This document shows positions 31,296-39,433 of a stretch of 42,596 bases of DNA, one piece after another. A model generated the notes under the pieces. The model made no database searches and had not been told where the DNA came from. It worked only from the letters and a program-made list of their open reading frames with translations. The position numbers and the translations under genes are program-made. The stretch is from assembly GCF_000308475.2 (NCBI RefSeq), contig NZ_BAFT02000052.1, positions 1 through 42,596 of the forward strand, given 5' to 3'. This DNA comes from Nocardia brasiliensis NBRC 14402. Lineage in GTDB: Bacteria; Actinomycetota; Actinomycetes; Mycobacteriales; Mycobacteriaceae. Positions within the stretch are counted from its first letter, which is position 1; each line of letters begins with the position of its first letter.

Positions 31296-31828
31296 TCGGT
31301 ATGACAGCATCGGCCTATCTCATCACCGGTATCCAGGCGGCGGGCAAATCGACTGTGGCGCAGGCGCTTGCGGCGCGGCTGCCGCGCTCGGCGCACGTTC
31401 GCGGCGACACCTACCGGCGGTTCGTCGTCGGCGGGCGGGCCGAGATGAGCAGGGAGCCAACGGCTGAAGCGATGGACCAGTTGCGGTTGCGGCACCGCCT
31501 CGCCGTTCAGACGGCGGACACCTATGCCGCGGCGGGTTTCACCGCGATCGTGCAGGACACGGTGCTCGGGGAGTTGCTGCCCTACACGATCGAGCAGTTC
31601 CGGACCCGCCCGCTGTATGTGGTGGTGCTGGCTCCGCGACCGGCGGCGGTCGCTGCCCGGGAGGCCGGCCGCGGCAAGGTCGCGTACGGCTCGTTCACGG
31701 TCGAGGATCTGGACACCGTGCTGCGGGACGAGACGCCGCGCCTCGGATTGTGGCTGGACACTTCGGATCTCACCGTCGAGCAGACGGTCGAGGAGATCCT
31801 CGCCCGCGCGGAGCCACTGTGCCGATGA
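31292..31828 (+). CDS. P-loop kinase-like ATPase (AAA_33/phosphotransferase type)
   Basis: The 178-residue protein has Walker A GIQAAGKST (13-21) near the N-terminus, then HVRGDTYRRFVVGG, an AAAGFTAIVQDTVLG segment and LYVVVLAPRPAAVAAREAGRGK, which resembles the lid region of chloramphenicol-phosphotransferase-like small kinases. It probably phosphorylates a small molecule; the substrate is unknown. The ATG overlaps the acetyltransferase stop by four bases, so the two modifying enzymes are co-translated. Met4 is an alternative start. Confidence 0.82.
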   Translation: MIGMTASAYLITGIQAAGKSTVAQALAARLPRSAHVRGDTYRRFVVGGRAEMSREPTAEAMDQLRLRHRLAVQTADTYAAAGFTAIVQDTVLGELLPYTIEQFRTRPLYVVVLAPRPAAVAAREAGRGKVAYGSFTVEDLDTVLRDETPRLGLWLDTSDLTVEQTVEEILARAEPLCR

Positions 31829-32003
31829 CTCCGCGCGGACTCCCCGCCGCTCAATGGTGGTGCGCCGCCCGGTTGTTCGGTAACCGGCGCCGGTCGAGGA
31901 CCACGACAACAACGCTAGCCAACGGACACTGAACAGATCCGGGCAGCGCGGCTTTCCAGCAGGATCTTGCTATGCGCCGCGGCTCGGCGACTGGCAAGCG
32001 CTG

Positions 32004-33488
32004 CTACAGCGGGCCGAGCGATTCGGTGGCGGGCCCCTCCAGCAGGGTGCCGTCGGCGGCGAAGCGAGAGCCGTGCAGCGGGCAATCCCAGGAGCGTTCG
32101 GCATCGTTCCAGCGGACGATGCCGTAGAGGTGCGGACACACCGCGGACACACTCGTCGTGACGCCGTCGACCGTGCTGGTCGCAGTCGGGCGCAGGCCGT
32201 GCCGCCGCACCACCCCACAGCCTTCGACAGGCACGGTATGTGCGCCGTGTGCGGCGGCCCGTAACCATCCGGCGGTGAGCCGTTGCGCCACAGCGCCGTT
32301 CGCGGAGGCCGCCGACGGCAGCGACTTCAGTTCGCCGGGTCGCCAGCTGCCCAGCGCGCCCGCCCAGCTCGGTGACTTTCCGATGATCCGACATGCCAGC
32401 GCCATGGCGGCGGCGACACCGTTGGTGAGCCCCCATTTCGCGTATCCGGTGCCGACCAAGATGCTGTCCTGCCCAGGCAGCAGCGGTCCGACATACGGAA
32501 GCTCGCCGACCGGCGCGTAGTCCTGGGCCGACCATTCCTGTACGAGTTCCGCGGTGGGGAACCATTGTCGCGTCCAGGTGGTCAAGTCGCCGAGGTGCCG
32601 CCGCTCCGAACGGGTGCGTCCGACGGGATGCCCGTTGCCGCCGACCAGCAGCAGTTCCCCGTCGGGTGTCGGGGCGTAGCGCAGCGAACGGGTGGGTTGT
32701 CCGGCACTGAGGTACATTTCGCGCGGCATCTCTTCGCCGATCCGATACGCGGCCAGGTACGAACGTTGCGCGGTGAGCCGCGCGAAGAAGCCGCCGCGAT
32801 CGAGTATCGGTGTGCCCGTGGCCAAGACGACGGTGCCCGCGCCGAGATCACCGTGCTCGGTCTCGACCGTCAGATCCCCGTCCGGACCGCGCCGCACATC
32901 GTGCACCAGGGTCGACTCGTAGATCGGCGCCGCGTGCGCTTCGACGTCCACGGCGAGCGCGGCGAGCACCGCCATCGGATCCGCCTGCGCCTGATCGGCC
33001 AGGCGCACCGCGCCGAACGCGGGGAAGGGCAGGTCGAGCTGCGGGACCAGCTCGGTCGGTAGCCCGGCCTGCCGCGTCACCTCGTATTCCGCACGGACCA
33101 GGTCGATTTCGGACTCGCGCTGCGCATAGGTGAGCGCGTCGGCCTGCTGCACCGGCACGGCGTGTTCGGCGCAGAACCGCAACAACCATTGCTGGCCTTC
33201 GCGATTCGCCGCGACGTAGTCGCGCAAGGTGCCGGCGGTGTGTTGCCGCCGGATCCGCTGGGCTCGGATGCCTTGCAGCAGGCTGATCTTCCCGGTGGTG
33301 GCGCCGGTCGTCCCGCCGCCGATCCGTTCGGCTTCGACCACGGCCACCTGGACGCCGTTCTCGGCGAGCAGCAACGCGGTCGCCAAACCGGTGAGTCCCG
33401 CACCGATCACGACGGTGTCGAAGCGCGAGCCCGGCGTCAGCCGCAGCCGCGCCGGCACCTCGGCGTCGTTCAACCATAGTGACCTCAT
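32004..33488 (-). CDS. FAD-dependent oxidoreductase fused to a Rieske domain
   Basis: The 494-residue protein has an N-terminal DAO-type FAD domain (GAGLTG at 29-34, VVEAERIGGGTTGATTGK) and a C-terminal Rieske [2Fe-2S] domain with Cys451-x-His453 and Cys469-x2-His472 (CPHLYG and CPLHGSRF). Between them PYVGPLLPGQDSILVGTGYAKWGLTNG closes the FAD domain. Bacillus YhfW has the same two-domain plan. It is probably a cytoplasmic redox enzyme passing electrons between the iron-sulfur cluster and FAD; no substrate is known. The ATG at 33488 has GGAAG upstream. A much longer open frame to 34268 is a shadow of the peptidase gene on the other strand. Confidence 0.88.
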   Translation of the reverse strand: MRSLWLNDAEVPARLRLTPGSRFDTVVIGAGLTGLATALLLAENGVQVAVVEAERIGGGTTGATTGKISLLQGIRAQRIRRQHTAGTLRDYVAANREGQQWLLRFCAEHAVPVQQADALTYAQRESEIDLVRAEYEVTRQAGLPTELVPQLDLPFPAFGAVRLADQAQADPMAVLAALAVDVEAHAAPIYESTLVHDVRRGPDGDLTVETEHGDLGAGTVVLATGTPILDRGGFFARLTAQRSYLAAYRIGEEMPREMYLSAGQPTRSLRYAPTPDGELLLVGGNGHPVGRTRSERRHLGDLTTWTRQWFPTAELVQEWSAQDYAPVGELPYVGPLLPGQDSILVGTGYAKWGLTNGVAAAMALACRIIGKSPSWAGALGSWRPGELKSLPSAASANGAVAQRLTAGWLRAAAHGAHTVPVEGCGVVRRHGLRPTATSTVDGVTTSVSAVCPHLYGIVRWNDAERSWDCPLHGSRFAADGTLLEGPATESLGPL

Positions 33489-33617
33489 GCTTCCGGCATA
33501 GCCGGTCCGGAGCTGCGCAAACGCGGCCGATCGATGTCCGGGGTGCGGGTCCGCGAGCCGAAGGATGTTCGCCGAAATTGCCGCGCGGCAGTCGAGTTTG
33601 TTCCCTAGGCTCGTCCT

Positions 33618-34709
33618 ATGACTCTGCGCGCGCGAGCACACGGCCTCGAATTCACCGGCGTCCCGGGGCAGTTCAACGCGATCACCGACGTGCCCGGTGT
33701 CGAGGTCGGCTACACCACACTGATCCGCGGCGACGATGTGCGTACCGGCGTCACCGCGATCCTGCCGCGCGGCCGCGACGGTGTGTTCCGGCCGTGCGCC
33801 GCGGGCTGGTATTCGTTGAACGGCAACGGCGAAATGACCGGCACCACCTTCCTCAGCGAGACCGGGGCACTGTCGCTGCCCGTGCTGGTCACCAACACCC
33901 ATGCCGTCGGCACCTGCCACCGCGGCATCATCGACTGGCTGGTCGGCGCGTTCCCGGACTCGCCGGACGATTGGGCGCTGCCGGTGGTCGCCGAGACGTG
34001 GGACGGCTACCTGAACGACATCAACCGCGCGCACATCACCACGGCGGACGCCGTTTCCGCCATCGAAGCCGCGGCGGGCGGGCCGGTCGCCGAGGGCAGC
34101 GTCGGCGGCGGCACCGGCATGGTCTGCTACGGCTTCAAGGGCGGTAACGGAACCGCTTCGCGCCGTGTGGGTTACGGCGCGGACACGTACACGGTGGGCG
34201 CTTTCGTGCAGGCGAACTTCGGGGCGCGCCGGGAACTCGTGATCCGCGGCGTCCCGGTCGGCACGCAACTACTGGCCGACAACCCGCTCGGAACCTGGAC
34301 CGCGCCTGCGGGTTCCGGCTCGGTCATCGTGGTGCTCGCGACCGACGCGCCCCTGCTGCCGGGCCAACTGACCGCGATGGCCCGCAGGGTGCCGATGGGG
34401 TTGGCGCGCACGGGCACCACGGGCTCACACTTCTCCGGCGATATCTTCCTGGCGTTCTCCACCGCCAACGAGGGCGCGCTGACCAGTAACTTCCCCGACG
34501 GCGAAACCCCTTACGAAAACCTGAGATTCATTCCATGGGGCCAGCTGAATCCGTTCTATGAAGCCGCAGTGGAAGTGGTCGAGGAGGCAGTGCTCAACAC
34601 CCTCTTCGCGGGTCGAACCATGGTGGGCCGCAACGGGCATCGCGTACCCGCCATGCCGACGAATGCCGTGCTGCGACTGCTGGGCCGCGGTGGGGAACCG
34701 GAGGTATAG
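33618..34709 (+). CDS. P1/S58-family aminopeptidase (DmpA-like)
   Basis: The 363-residue protein matches the DmpA/BapA family: NAITDVPGVEVGYTTL at the N-terminus, NTHAVGTCHRGI, GSVGGGTGMVCYGFKGG and the autocleavage site GSG-SVIVVLATDAPLL. Family members cut themselves before the serine (here Gly234-Ser235), which then becomes the nucleophile of the beta subunit. They release D- or beta-amino acids from the N-terminus of short peptides. The ATG at 33618 lies about six bases after a TAGGCT, so the message may be nearly leaderless. It is divergent from the FAD/Rieske gene with a 129-bp gap and is followed by a hairpin. Confidence 0.92.
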   Translation: MTLRARAHGLEFTGVPGQFNAITDVPGVEVGYTTLIRGDDVRTGVTAILPRGRDGVFRPCAAGWYSLNGNGEMTGTTFLSETGALSLPVLVTNTHAVGTCHRGIIDWLVGAFPDSPDDWALPVVAETWDGYLNDINRAHITTADAVSAIEAAAGGPVAEGSVGGGTGMVCYGFKGGNGTASRRVGYGADTYTVGAFVQANFGARRELVIRGVPVGTQLLADNPLGTWTAPAGSGSVIVVLATDAPLLPGQLTAMARRVPMGLARTGTTGSHFSGDIFLAFSTANEGALTSNFPDGETPYENLRFIPWGQLNPFYEAAVEVVEEAVLNTLFAGRTMVGRNGHRVPAMPTNAVLRLLGRGGEPEV

Positions 34710-34717
34710 CGGTCGGT

Positions 34718-34739
34718 GCTGGGCCGCTTTGGGCCCAGC
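34718..34739 (+). terminator. Hairpin after the DmpA-like peptidase gene
   Basis: GCTGGGCC at 34718-34725 pairs with GGCCCAGC at 34732-34739 across six bases, nine bases after the stop. The rest of the gap up to 34982 shows no gene. Confidence 0.5.
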
Positions 34740-34982
34740 GCGGCGGTGTTGCCACGCGGCCAGGTCACTCCGGGCCGCACCAATATCGCGTACCCGAATG
34801 TCGCCGGACGAGCTGCTGGATCGCAGCGGCGTAGCGGAGGGTATAGCGAGCGACCGGCGCCCGGCCGCCTTGTCGCCGGTGGCCGAGTCAGGGCCGGCGC
34901 AGAGCTGCCGCGTCGCCCAGCGCTCGGCGGTGGTGCGGCCCGGTGCTCGGCGGCGTGTGGCTCAGCCGGACTGCTTCGTCGC

Positions 34983-35177
34983 CTAGCGTCCGGCCGCGGT
35001 GCCCTGCATCAGCTCCGCTTCGGTGGCCTCGTGGACGGCGAGCCAGCGCACGAACTCTTCGAATGATGCTCGCCGTTCCTGGCCTACCGCGGCGAGCATC
35101 TCCTCCAGTAGTTCGCGCATTCGGTTGTGTTGCAGGACAAGGAGTTCTACGACGTTGCGGTGATGGCGGTCGGTCAT
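34983..35177 (-). CDS. Truncated hemerythrin-like protein
   Basis: From ATG 35177 the product is 64 residues: DVVELL-like NVVELLVLQHNRMRELLEEMLAAVGQERRASFEEFVRWLAVHEATEAEL, which is the first half of an HHE hemerythrin domain as found in actinobacteria. It then ends at MQGTAAGR, where relatives continue HP... into two more helices with the second half of the iron ligands. No frame downstream restores the missing half. It is either a half-size protein or a 3'-truncated gene. It lies 19 bp after the lipoprotein gene on the same strand and is probably co-transcribed. Confidence 0.6.
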   Translation of the reverse strand: MTDRHHRNVVELLVLQHNRMRELLEEMLAAVGQERRASFEEFVRWLAVHEATEAELMQGTAAGR

Positions 35178-35196
35178 CGGTCCGGCCTGTTCACGC

Positions 35197-35655
35197 TCAA
35201 CCGCCGAAACCGACCAGCGCGGAGGCGAGGTCGGCGGCGTCGAGCACTTCGAGGGCCTGTTTGCGGACGTCGGGGCATTGCTCCGAGGTGATCTTGTCGA
35301 TGACACTGCGGTCCTTCAGCACGGTGTCGTTGAGGCCGCCGTTACGCGCCGCCCAGTTGTGCACGGTGCCGTTGAACGTCACCCGTGCGACGGCGGCGCC
35401 CTCGGCACGCCACTTGTCGATTTCGGGACTCATCATGTCGCACAACTGCTTTCCCGCCGCGGGGCCCACCTCGTCGGGGTCGGGCACCTGCGCGGTGGCG
35501 GAGGGCATGGACAGCGTGATCGAGGAGTCGGTGGGCGTCGCGGGGGTCGCCTCCTTGTTGTCGGTGTCCGAGCACGCGGCAGCCAGCGGGGTGGCCGCTA
35601 GCGCCGCGGCGATCAGCAGGACGCGCAACCCGGACCGACGGCGATGATGAGTCAT
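35197..35655 (-). CDS. Secreted lipoprotein of unknown function
   Basis: The 152-residue protein has a basic N-terminus, a hydrophobic stretch and a lipobox ending at Cys28 (LAAAC), then a Thr/Ser/Pro-rich linker. The folded part has two Cys (in KQLCDMMSPEID and SEQCPDVRKQ) that could form a disulfide, and it ends LDAADLASALVGFGG. It loosely resembles small hemophore-related secreted proteins of Nocardia and mycobacteria, but I cannot assign a family. GAGGAG lies six bases before ATG 35655. A SigF-type promoter candidate lies 49 bp upstream. It heads a small operon with the hemerythrin-like gene. Confidence 0.8.
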   Translation of the reverse strand: MTHHRRRSGLRVLLIAAALAATPLAAACSDTDNKEATPATPTDSSITLSMPSATAQVPDPDEVGPAAGKQLCDMMSPEIDKWRAEGAAVARVTFNGTVHNWAARNGGLNDTVLKDRSVIDKITSEQCPDVRKQALEVLDAADLASALVGFGG

Positions 35656-35703
35656 GTCGTTCTCCTCAGTGCAGGAACCGCCCGTGGCGGTGTCCCTTGC
35701 GCA

Positions 35704-35728
35704 ATACCCGGGTGCGCGACCGGCAATC
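35704..35728 (-). promoter_or_regulatory. Candidate SigF-type promoter of the lipoprotein gene
   Basis: On the minus strand GATT (35728-35725), 15 bases, then GGGTAT (35709-35704) fit the SigB/SigF-type consensus G-N-N-T, N14-16, GGGTA(C/T). The -10 lies 48 bp before ATG 35655. The -35 overlaps the stop codon of the upstream UsfY-like gene. Confidence 0.5.
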
Positions 35729-36068
35729 AGTGCCCGGCGGGGTCGCTGAGCTGCTTGCCTTCCTTCGCCTTGAGTCTGCGGTGCTCGGCAACCACCAGGA
35801 GAACACCGATGGCGAAGCACAGCACCGTCGCGATGGCGCCGATGATCGCCCAGCCTTCGAAGCCGTAGCCCGCCGCGGTCAGGGTCAGCCCGAGGCCGAC
35901 CAGTCCGAGCGCCACCAGCACGATGCCCGGCCAGTTGCGGGTGTCGGCGATGGATTCACCGACGTGGGTGCGTGAGGTCCGAGTGTAGTCCGGGAAGTTC
36001 TCTTCGGGACGTCCGTGGTGCTCGGCACCGCTGTGTCCCGTGGTCGATTCGTTCGGTCCGGGAAGCAT
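35727..36068 (-). CDS. UsfY-like small membrane protein
   Basis: The 113-residue protein has a hydrophilic N-terminus with DYTRTSRTHVGESIADTRNWPG, two membrane helices (about 48-68 and 74-94), then AEHRRLKAKEG. The H-x-GE...WPG start, two helices and closing EHRR are the pattern I know from mycobacterial UsfY, encoded beside the SigF regulator UsfX. The function of UsfY is not established. AAAGGA lies before ATG 36068. A SigF-type promoter candidate with GGTT and GGGTAC lies about 50 bp upstream, which supports the family call. It sits 66 bp after the end of the glycosyltransferase gene. Confidence 0.72.
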   Translation of the reverse strand: MLPGPNESTTGHSGAEHHGRPEENFPDYTRTSRTHVGESIADTRNWPGIVLVALGLVGLGLTLTAAGYGFEGWAIIGAIATVLCFAIGVLLVVAEHRRLKAKEGKQLSDPAGH

Positions 36069-36115
36069 GGGGGGTCCTTTCTAGTCCACATCACCCAAGG
36101 GGGATATTCGGGCGG

Positions 36116-36140
36116 GTACCCCGGCGTTCGACCCTCAACC
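36116..36140 (-). promoter_or_regulatory. Candidate SigF-type promoter of the UsfY-like gene
   Basis: On the minus strand GGTT (36140-36137), 15 bases and GGGTAC (36121-36116) match the SigF consensus. The -10 lies 47 bp before ATG 36068. The -35 overlaps the last codons of the glycosyltransferase gene. Confidence 0.6.
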
Positions 36141-37109
36141 GGCGCTACGGAGCAGCAACTCGGTCGCGGAGACGATCGCGGTGTCGGGGATCGCGTCCAG
36201 GCAGTGCGTGCCGCACGGTCGGCTGCGGTTGCCGAGCACGACGGTCGGCACACCGTAGGGCGCCCAGCGCCGATCCGGCACCACCGGCGCGAACAGGGAG
36301 ACGACGGGGGTGTCCACGGCCGCGGCCAACGGCGCCGCACCGGTGTTCGGGGCCACCACGGCATCGGCGTCGCGGAGTACGGCGGCCAGACCGGCCAGGT
36401 CGGTGGCGCCGCCGAGATCGCGGGCCAAGCCGTGGGCGACCGTTCCGGTGAGCGTCTGCTCGGCCGGGCTGCCGGTCACCACCACCCGGTGCCCGGCGTC
36501 GACGAGCGCCGCGGCGACCTCCCGGCTGCGCGTGGCCGACATCCGGCGAGCCGGCTCAGGCGCACCCGGGTGCAGCACGATATAGCCTGGGCCACCGGTC
36601 AATTCGTCGACCTCGGGGAGATCCTGGCGCACCCGCAGCCGATGGTCGCCGGGCGGATAACCTGCCGCAGCCGCCAGCGAAAGGGCCCGGATCTGTTCCG
36701 GCAGTGCGTCATCCACACGATGGCGGACATCGAGCAGGGTACCCGCCTGGTCCGGGCTGATGGCGCTGATCCGCGGCACCCCGGCCATCCGCAGGATCAG
36801 GGCGAGCGGTAACGGTGATTGCCGCATCGAGGTCGCGATGATGGCTTCGTCGGGTGCCAGCAGCCGCACGCATTCGATGAGCGCGCGCACGCCGGCGTTG
36901 GTGAGCGGCGGTGGATCGGCCCCGACCCAGGCGGCTTCGAATTCGAGCACCCGATCCACGCCGGGAAGCAGGGCGGCGGCCGAACTGCCGCGCGGCCCGG
37001 CGAGGAAGGTCAAGGTGTCGGCTTTGCGTGCGACGGCTCGGACGGCGGGACCGGCGAGCAGAACATCACCCGCGCTGTCCAACCGGGCCACCAGCACATG
37101 GCCGGTCAT
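36135..37109 (-). CDS. Glycosyltransferase family 9 (heptosyltransferase-like)
   Basis: From ATG 37109 the product is 324 residues. The start HVLVARLDSAGDVLLAGPAVRAVA, the middle block YIVLHPGAPEPARRM and the C-terminal APNTGAAPLAAAVDTPVVSLF are the GT9 signature of ADP-heptose:LPS heptosyltransferases. Actinobacteria have no LPS, so it presumably adds heptose or another sugar to a cell-envelope glycan or secondary metabolite. It is a two-domain GT-B enzyme without membrane helices. Upstream in-frame starts at 37197 and 37280 would add disordered Arg-rich residues and are not favoured, although the ribosome site before 37109 is weak. Confidence 0.85.
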   Translation of the reverse strand: MTGHVLVARLDSAGDVLLAGPAVRAVARKADTLTFLAGPRGSSAAALLPGVDRVLEFEAAWVGADPPPLTNAGVRALIECVRLLAPDEAIIATSMRQSPLPLALILRMAGVPRISAISPDQAGTLLDVRHRVDDALPEQIRALSLAAAAGYPPGDHRLRVRQDLPEVDELTGGPGYIVLHPGAPEPARRMSATRSREVAAALVDAGHRVVVTGSPAEQTLTGTVAHGLARDLGGATDLAGLAAVLRDADAVVAPNTGAAPLAAAVDTPVVSLFAPVVPDRRWAPYGVPTVVLGNRSRPCGTHCLDAIPDTAIVSATELLLRSAG

Positions 37110-37226
37110 CGGGTCGGCATCTTCCGGTGCGCGGTTTTCATACCGCCCGTGTGCCCGTGTCCGGTCATCCGAAACGCCCGATCTGCGGCGGTTCGACATT
37201 TGTGCTGGTCGAGTGTCCGACTCGGT

Positions 37227-37251
37227 GATTCGTTTCGTCAGGGCCGGGTAA
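37227..37251 (+). promoter_or_regulatory. Weaker candidate SigF-type promoter of the DUF6328 gene
   Basis: GATT (37227-37230), 15 bases and GGGTAA (37246-37251) fit the SigF pattern, with a less common last base. The -10 lies 76 bp before ATG 37328. Confidence 0.4.
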
Positions 37252-37327
37252 GCGGTCAGGTGCCGGAGTTGCCGCGGCACCGCGCCGCGGCGGTGGAACA
37301 GCGTCGAGCCGGCGAGGGACGAGCGGC

Positions 37328-37909
37328 ATGGTCGAGCGACAGAATGAACCAGCGGTCGAGCACAACCGTGAATTCGATCGGTGCCGAAACGATCGCGAGT
37401 GGAATCGGGACGCGCGCGGGGAGACCGAAGTCGAACGGCTCGACCGCAATTGGAGCACCCTCATCCAGGAACTGCGGGTGGTGCAGACCGGTGTGCAGTT
37501 CCTGATCTCGGCGCTGTTGATCGTGCCGTTCCAGGCTTCGTTCGCGACGTTGTCCCCACCGTTGCGAGTGCTGTACTTGATCACGCTGACCGCGGCGATC
37601 GGGGCCACCGTCTTTCTCGTCGCGCCCATCTCGTGGCATCGCATCCTGTTCCGGCGCCACCGGCTGGGCAACGTGGTCGCGGCGGCGCATCGCTGCGCGA
37701 TGATCGGGATCGGCCTGCTCGGTGTCTCGCTGACCGGGGCGATGATCCTGGTCGTCGAATTGGTCACCGGGACCACGGGTGGCGTGGTGGCAGGGGTGGT
37801 GGTCGCGGTGTTGTTCTTGGGGGCGTGGTTGATCGTGCCGTGGTGGTGGCGCTCGCCGCGCGACAAGCACAACTCGACGGACCACGCGAGCGACGCGGCA
37901 GCGCGCTGA
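37328..37909 (+). CDS. DUF6328-type integral membrane protein
   Basis: The 193-residue protein has a charged N-terminus, then ETEVERLDRNWSTLIQELRVVQTGVQFL leading into four membrane helices (about 57-75, 80-100, 125-147 and 153-175), with a conserved FLVAPISWHRILFRRH between the second and third. This ETxxERLDRNW...QELRVxQTGVQ pattern is what I recall for DUF6328, widespread in actinobacteria and of unknown function. The gene faces a convergent glycosyltransferase across a short repeat array. A possible SigF promoter precedes it. Confidence 0.75.
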   Translation: MVERQNEPAVEHNREFDRCRNDREWNRDARGETEVERLDRNWSTLIQELRVVQTGVQFLISALLIVPFQASFATLSPPLRVLYLITLTAAIGATVFLVAPISWHRILFRRHRLGNVVAAAHRCAMIGIGLLGVSLTGAMILVVELVTGTTGGVVAGVVVAVLFLGAWLIVPWWWRSPRDKHNSTDHASDAAAR

Positions 37910-37934
37910 GTTCGCCGATCAGGGCCACGCCCGG

Positions 37935-38053
37935 CGATCGGACTCCGGCTCCGTGGTCGGACCCTCGCCCGGCGATCGGACCCTTGCACAGTCGTCGAGT
38001 CCGGCCCACCGATCGGACCCGGCGCCCCGATCGGATCCAGCCCACCGATCGGA
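37935..38053. repeat. 18-19-bp tandem repeat between convergent genes
   Basis: CGATCGGA recurs at 37935, 37973, 38010, 38028 and 38046, with degenerate members at about 37954 and 37992. This gives seven units at 19- then 18-bp spacing. The array fills almost all of the 149-bp gap between the DUF6328 stop and the GT4 stop. Confidence 0.88.
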
Positions 38054-38058
38054 CCAGC

Positions 38059-39282
38059 TCAGCGCGCCGAGGAGACGACTTCCGCGGCGTGTGCGGGCGC
38101 GGCCCGGTGGTAGGCGGTCAGTGTCTCCAGCGCCACCTGATCCCACGCGTAGCGACCCGCGGCACGTTGATACCCTGCGGCGCCCCAGGTTTCGCGCAGG
38201 GTCTTGTCGTCGAGCAGCGGACGCACGGCGCGAGCCACCGCGAGCGGGTCCGGCGGCGCGATCAGCCGGCCGGTCACCCCGTCCACCACGGTGTCGAGCA
38301 GGCCGCCGACCGCGGTGGCCACCACCGGTTTCCGGCACGCCATGGCCTCCAGTGCGGTGCGGCCGAACGGCTCGTACGAGGGCGTGCACAGCACCACGTC
38401 GGCGGACCGATACCAGCGCGGCAGTTCCGTCCGTGACACCGGACCGATCATCCGAAGACGGTCCTGCACACCGTATTCCATCGCGAGTCGGCGTAGCCGC
38501 CTGCCTTCGCCGTCGTCCTCGACATCGTCACCGACCGGCCCGCCCGCGATCACCAGTTCGGTGTCCGGCAGCTCCTGAAGTGCCTTGATCGCCACCTCGA
38601 ACCCCTTGCGCGGCACCAGTTTTCCGACCGAGAGCAGGCGATGCATCCGGTAGCGCTGCCCACGTTCGGCGCGCCCGCCCTCTGGTGTGAACGCGGCCAG
38701 ATCCACCCCGCACGGAACGATCGAGATCCGGAACCGGGGCACGCCCATCCTGGTCAGCTCGACCACCTCGTCCGCGGATGTCGCGACGATGTGCGCGGCC
38801 CGCCCGGCGATCAGCCGCTCGAAACGGATGCGTGAACGCGGGCTGGTATCGGCCAAGCCCTGATTACGGCGGCGTACGGTGCCGAGGGCGTGGAAGGTCA
38901 CCACGACGGGAATGCCGTGCGCCCGCGCCGCCAGCTCCGCGGCGAGCCCGGACATCCAGAAGTGCGCGTGCACGATGTCGGGCTTGTCCCGGCCCCAGTG
39001 CCGCTGCAGAAAACTGCCGAAATCGCCCAGATGCGGCAGACTTTCGTTCAATGGCAACGCCCGCGGCGGTCCGGCGGGCACGCGGACCAGCCGGTAACCG
39101 GCGGCCGTGACCACCTCGGTCGGACTGGTCGGGTCGGTCCGCCGGATATAGACCGAGACCTCGTGCCCGCGCTGGACGTAGGCCGCGGCCAACTCGCCGA
39201 CATGGACGCTCTGACCGCTCGAATGGGCGCCGCCGGGCTCGCCGAGCGGGGAGGTGTGCTCGGAAACCATGGCAATCTTCAC
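38059..39282 (-). CDS. Glycosyltransferase family 4 (MshA/PimB-like fold)
   Basis: From GTG 39282 the product is 407 residues, a GT-B retaining enzyme. It begins KIAMVSEHTSPLGEPGGAHSSGQSVHVGELA, has DIVHAHFWMSG and VVVTFHALG in the acceptor half, VPCGVDLAAFTP at the hinge, LLSVGKLVPRKGFEVAIKA, and the donor-binding PSYEPFGRTALEAMACRKPVVATAVGG (EX7E). It resembles MshA-type enzymes but its substrates are not predictable. GGAG lies about seven bases before GTG 39282; a GTG at 39303 is less well placed. A possible SigF-type promoter lies 95 bp upstream. An 18-19-bp repeat array lies directly after the stop. Confidence 0.9.
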   Translation of the reverse strand: MKIAMVSEHTSPLGEPGGAHSSGQSVHVGELAAAYVQRGHEVSVYIRRTDPTSPTEVVTAAGYRLVRVPAGPPRALPLNESLPHLGDFGSFLQRHWGRDKPDIVHAHFWMSGLAAELAARAHGIPVVVTFHALGTVRRRNQGLADTSPRSRIRFERLIAGRAAHIVATSADEVVELTRMGVPRFRISIVPCGVDLAAFTPEGGRAERGQRYRMHRLLSVGKLVPRKGFEVAIKALQELPDTELVIAGGPVGDDVEDDGEGRRLRRLAMEYGVQDRLRMIGPVSRTELPRWYRSADVVLCTPSYEPFGRTALEAMACRKPVVATAVGGLLDTVVDGVTGRLIAPPDPLAVARAVRPLLDDKTLRETWGAAGYQRAAGRYAWDQVALETLTAYHRAAPAHAAEVVSSAR

Positions 39283-39376
39283 GATGTGCTCCGTTCTCTC
39301 CACTGCTGCGCGGCATGCGGCACCGTCGCGCGACCAGAGATCGCGTGACCCAATGCTTTTCGAATATGCGCCTGGA

Positions 39377-39402
39377 ATGCCCGAGTGCGCGGGAACGAAA
39401 CC
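39377..39402 (-). promoter_or_regulatory. Weaker candidate SigF-type promoter of the GT4 gene
   Basis: On the minus strand GGTTT (39402-39398), 15 bases and GGGCAT (39382-39377) match the pattern with C for T in the -10. It lies 95 bp before the GTG start. Confidence 0.35.
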
Positions 39403-39433
39403 ACCGGGCCTGCTTGCTGTTACGGCTCGGGTC

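Noticed and set aside
37935..38053. CRISPR array
   Set aside because: The period is only 18-19 bp without separate unique spacers, and there are no cas genes in the window.
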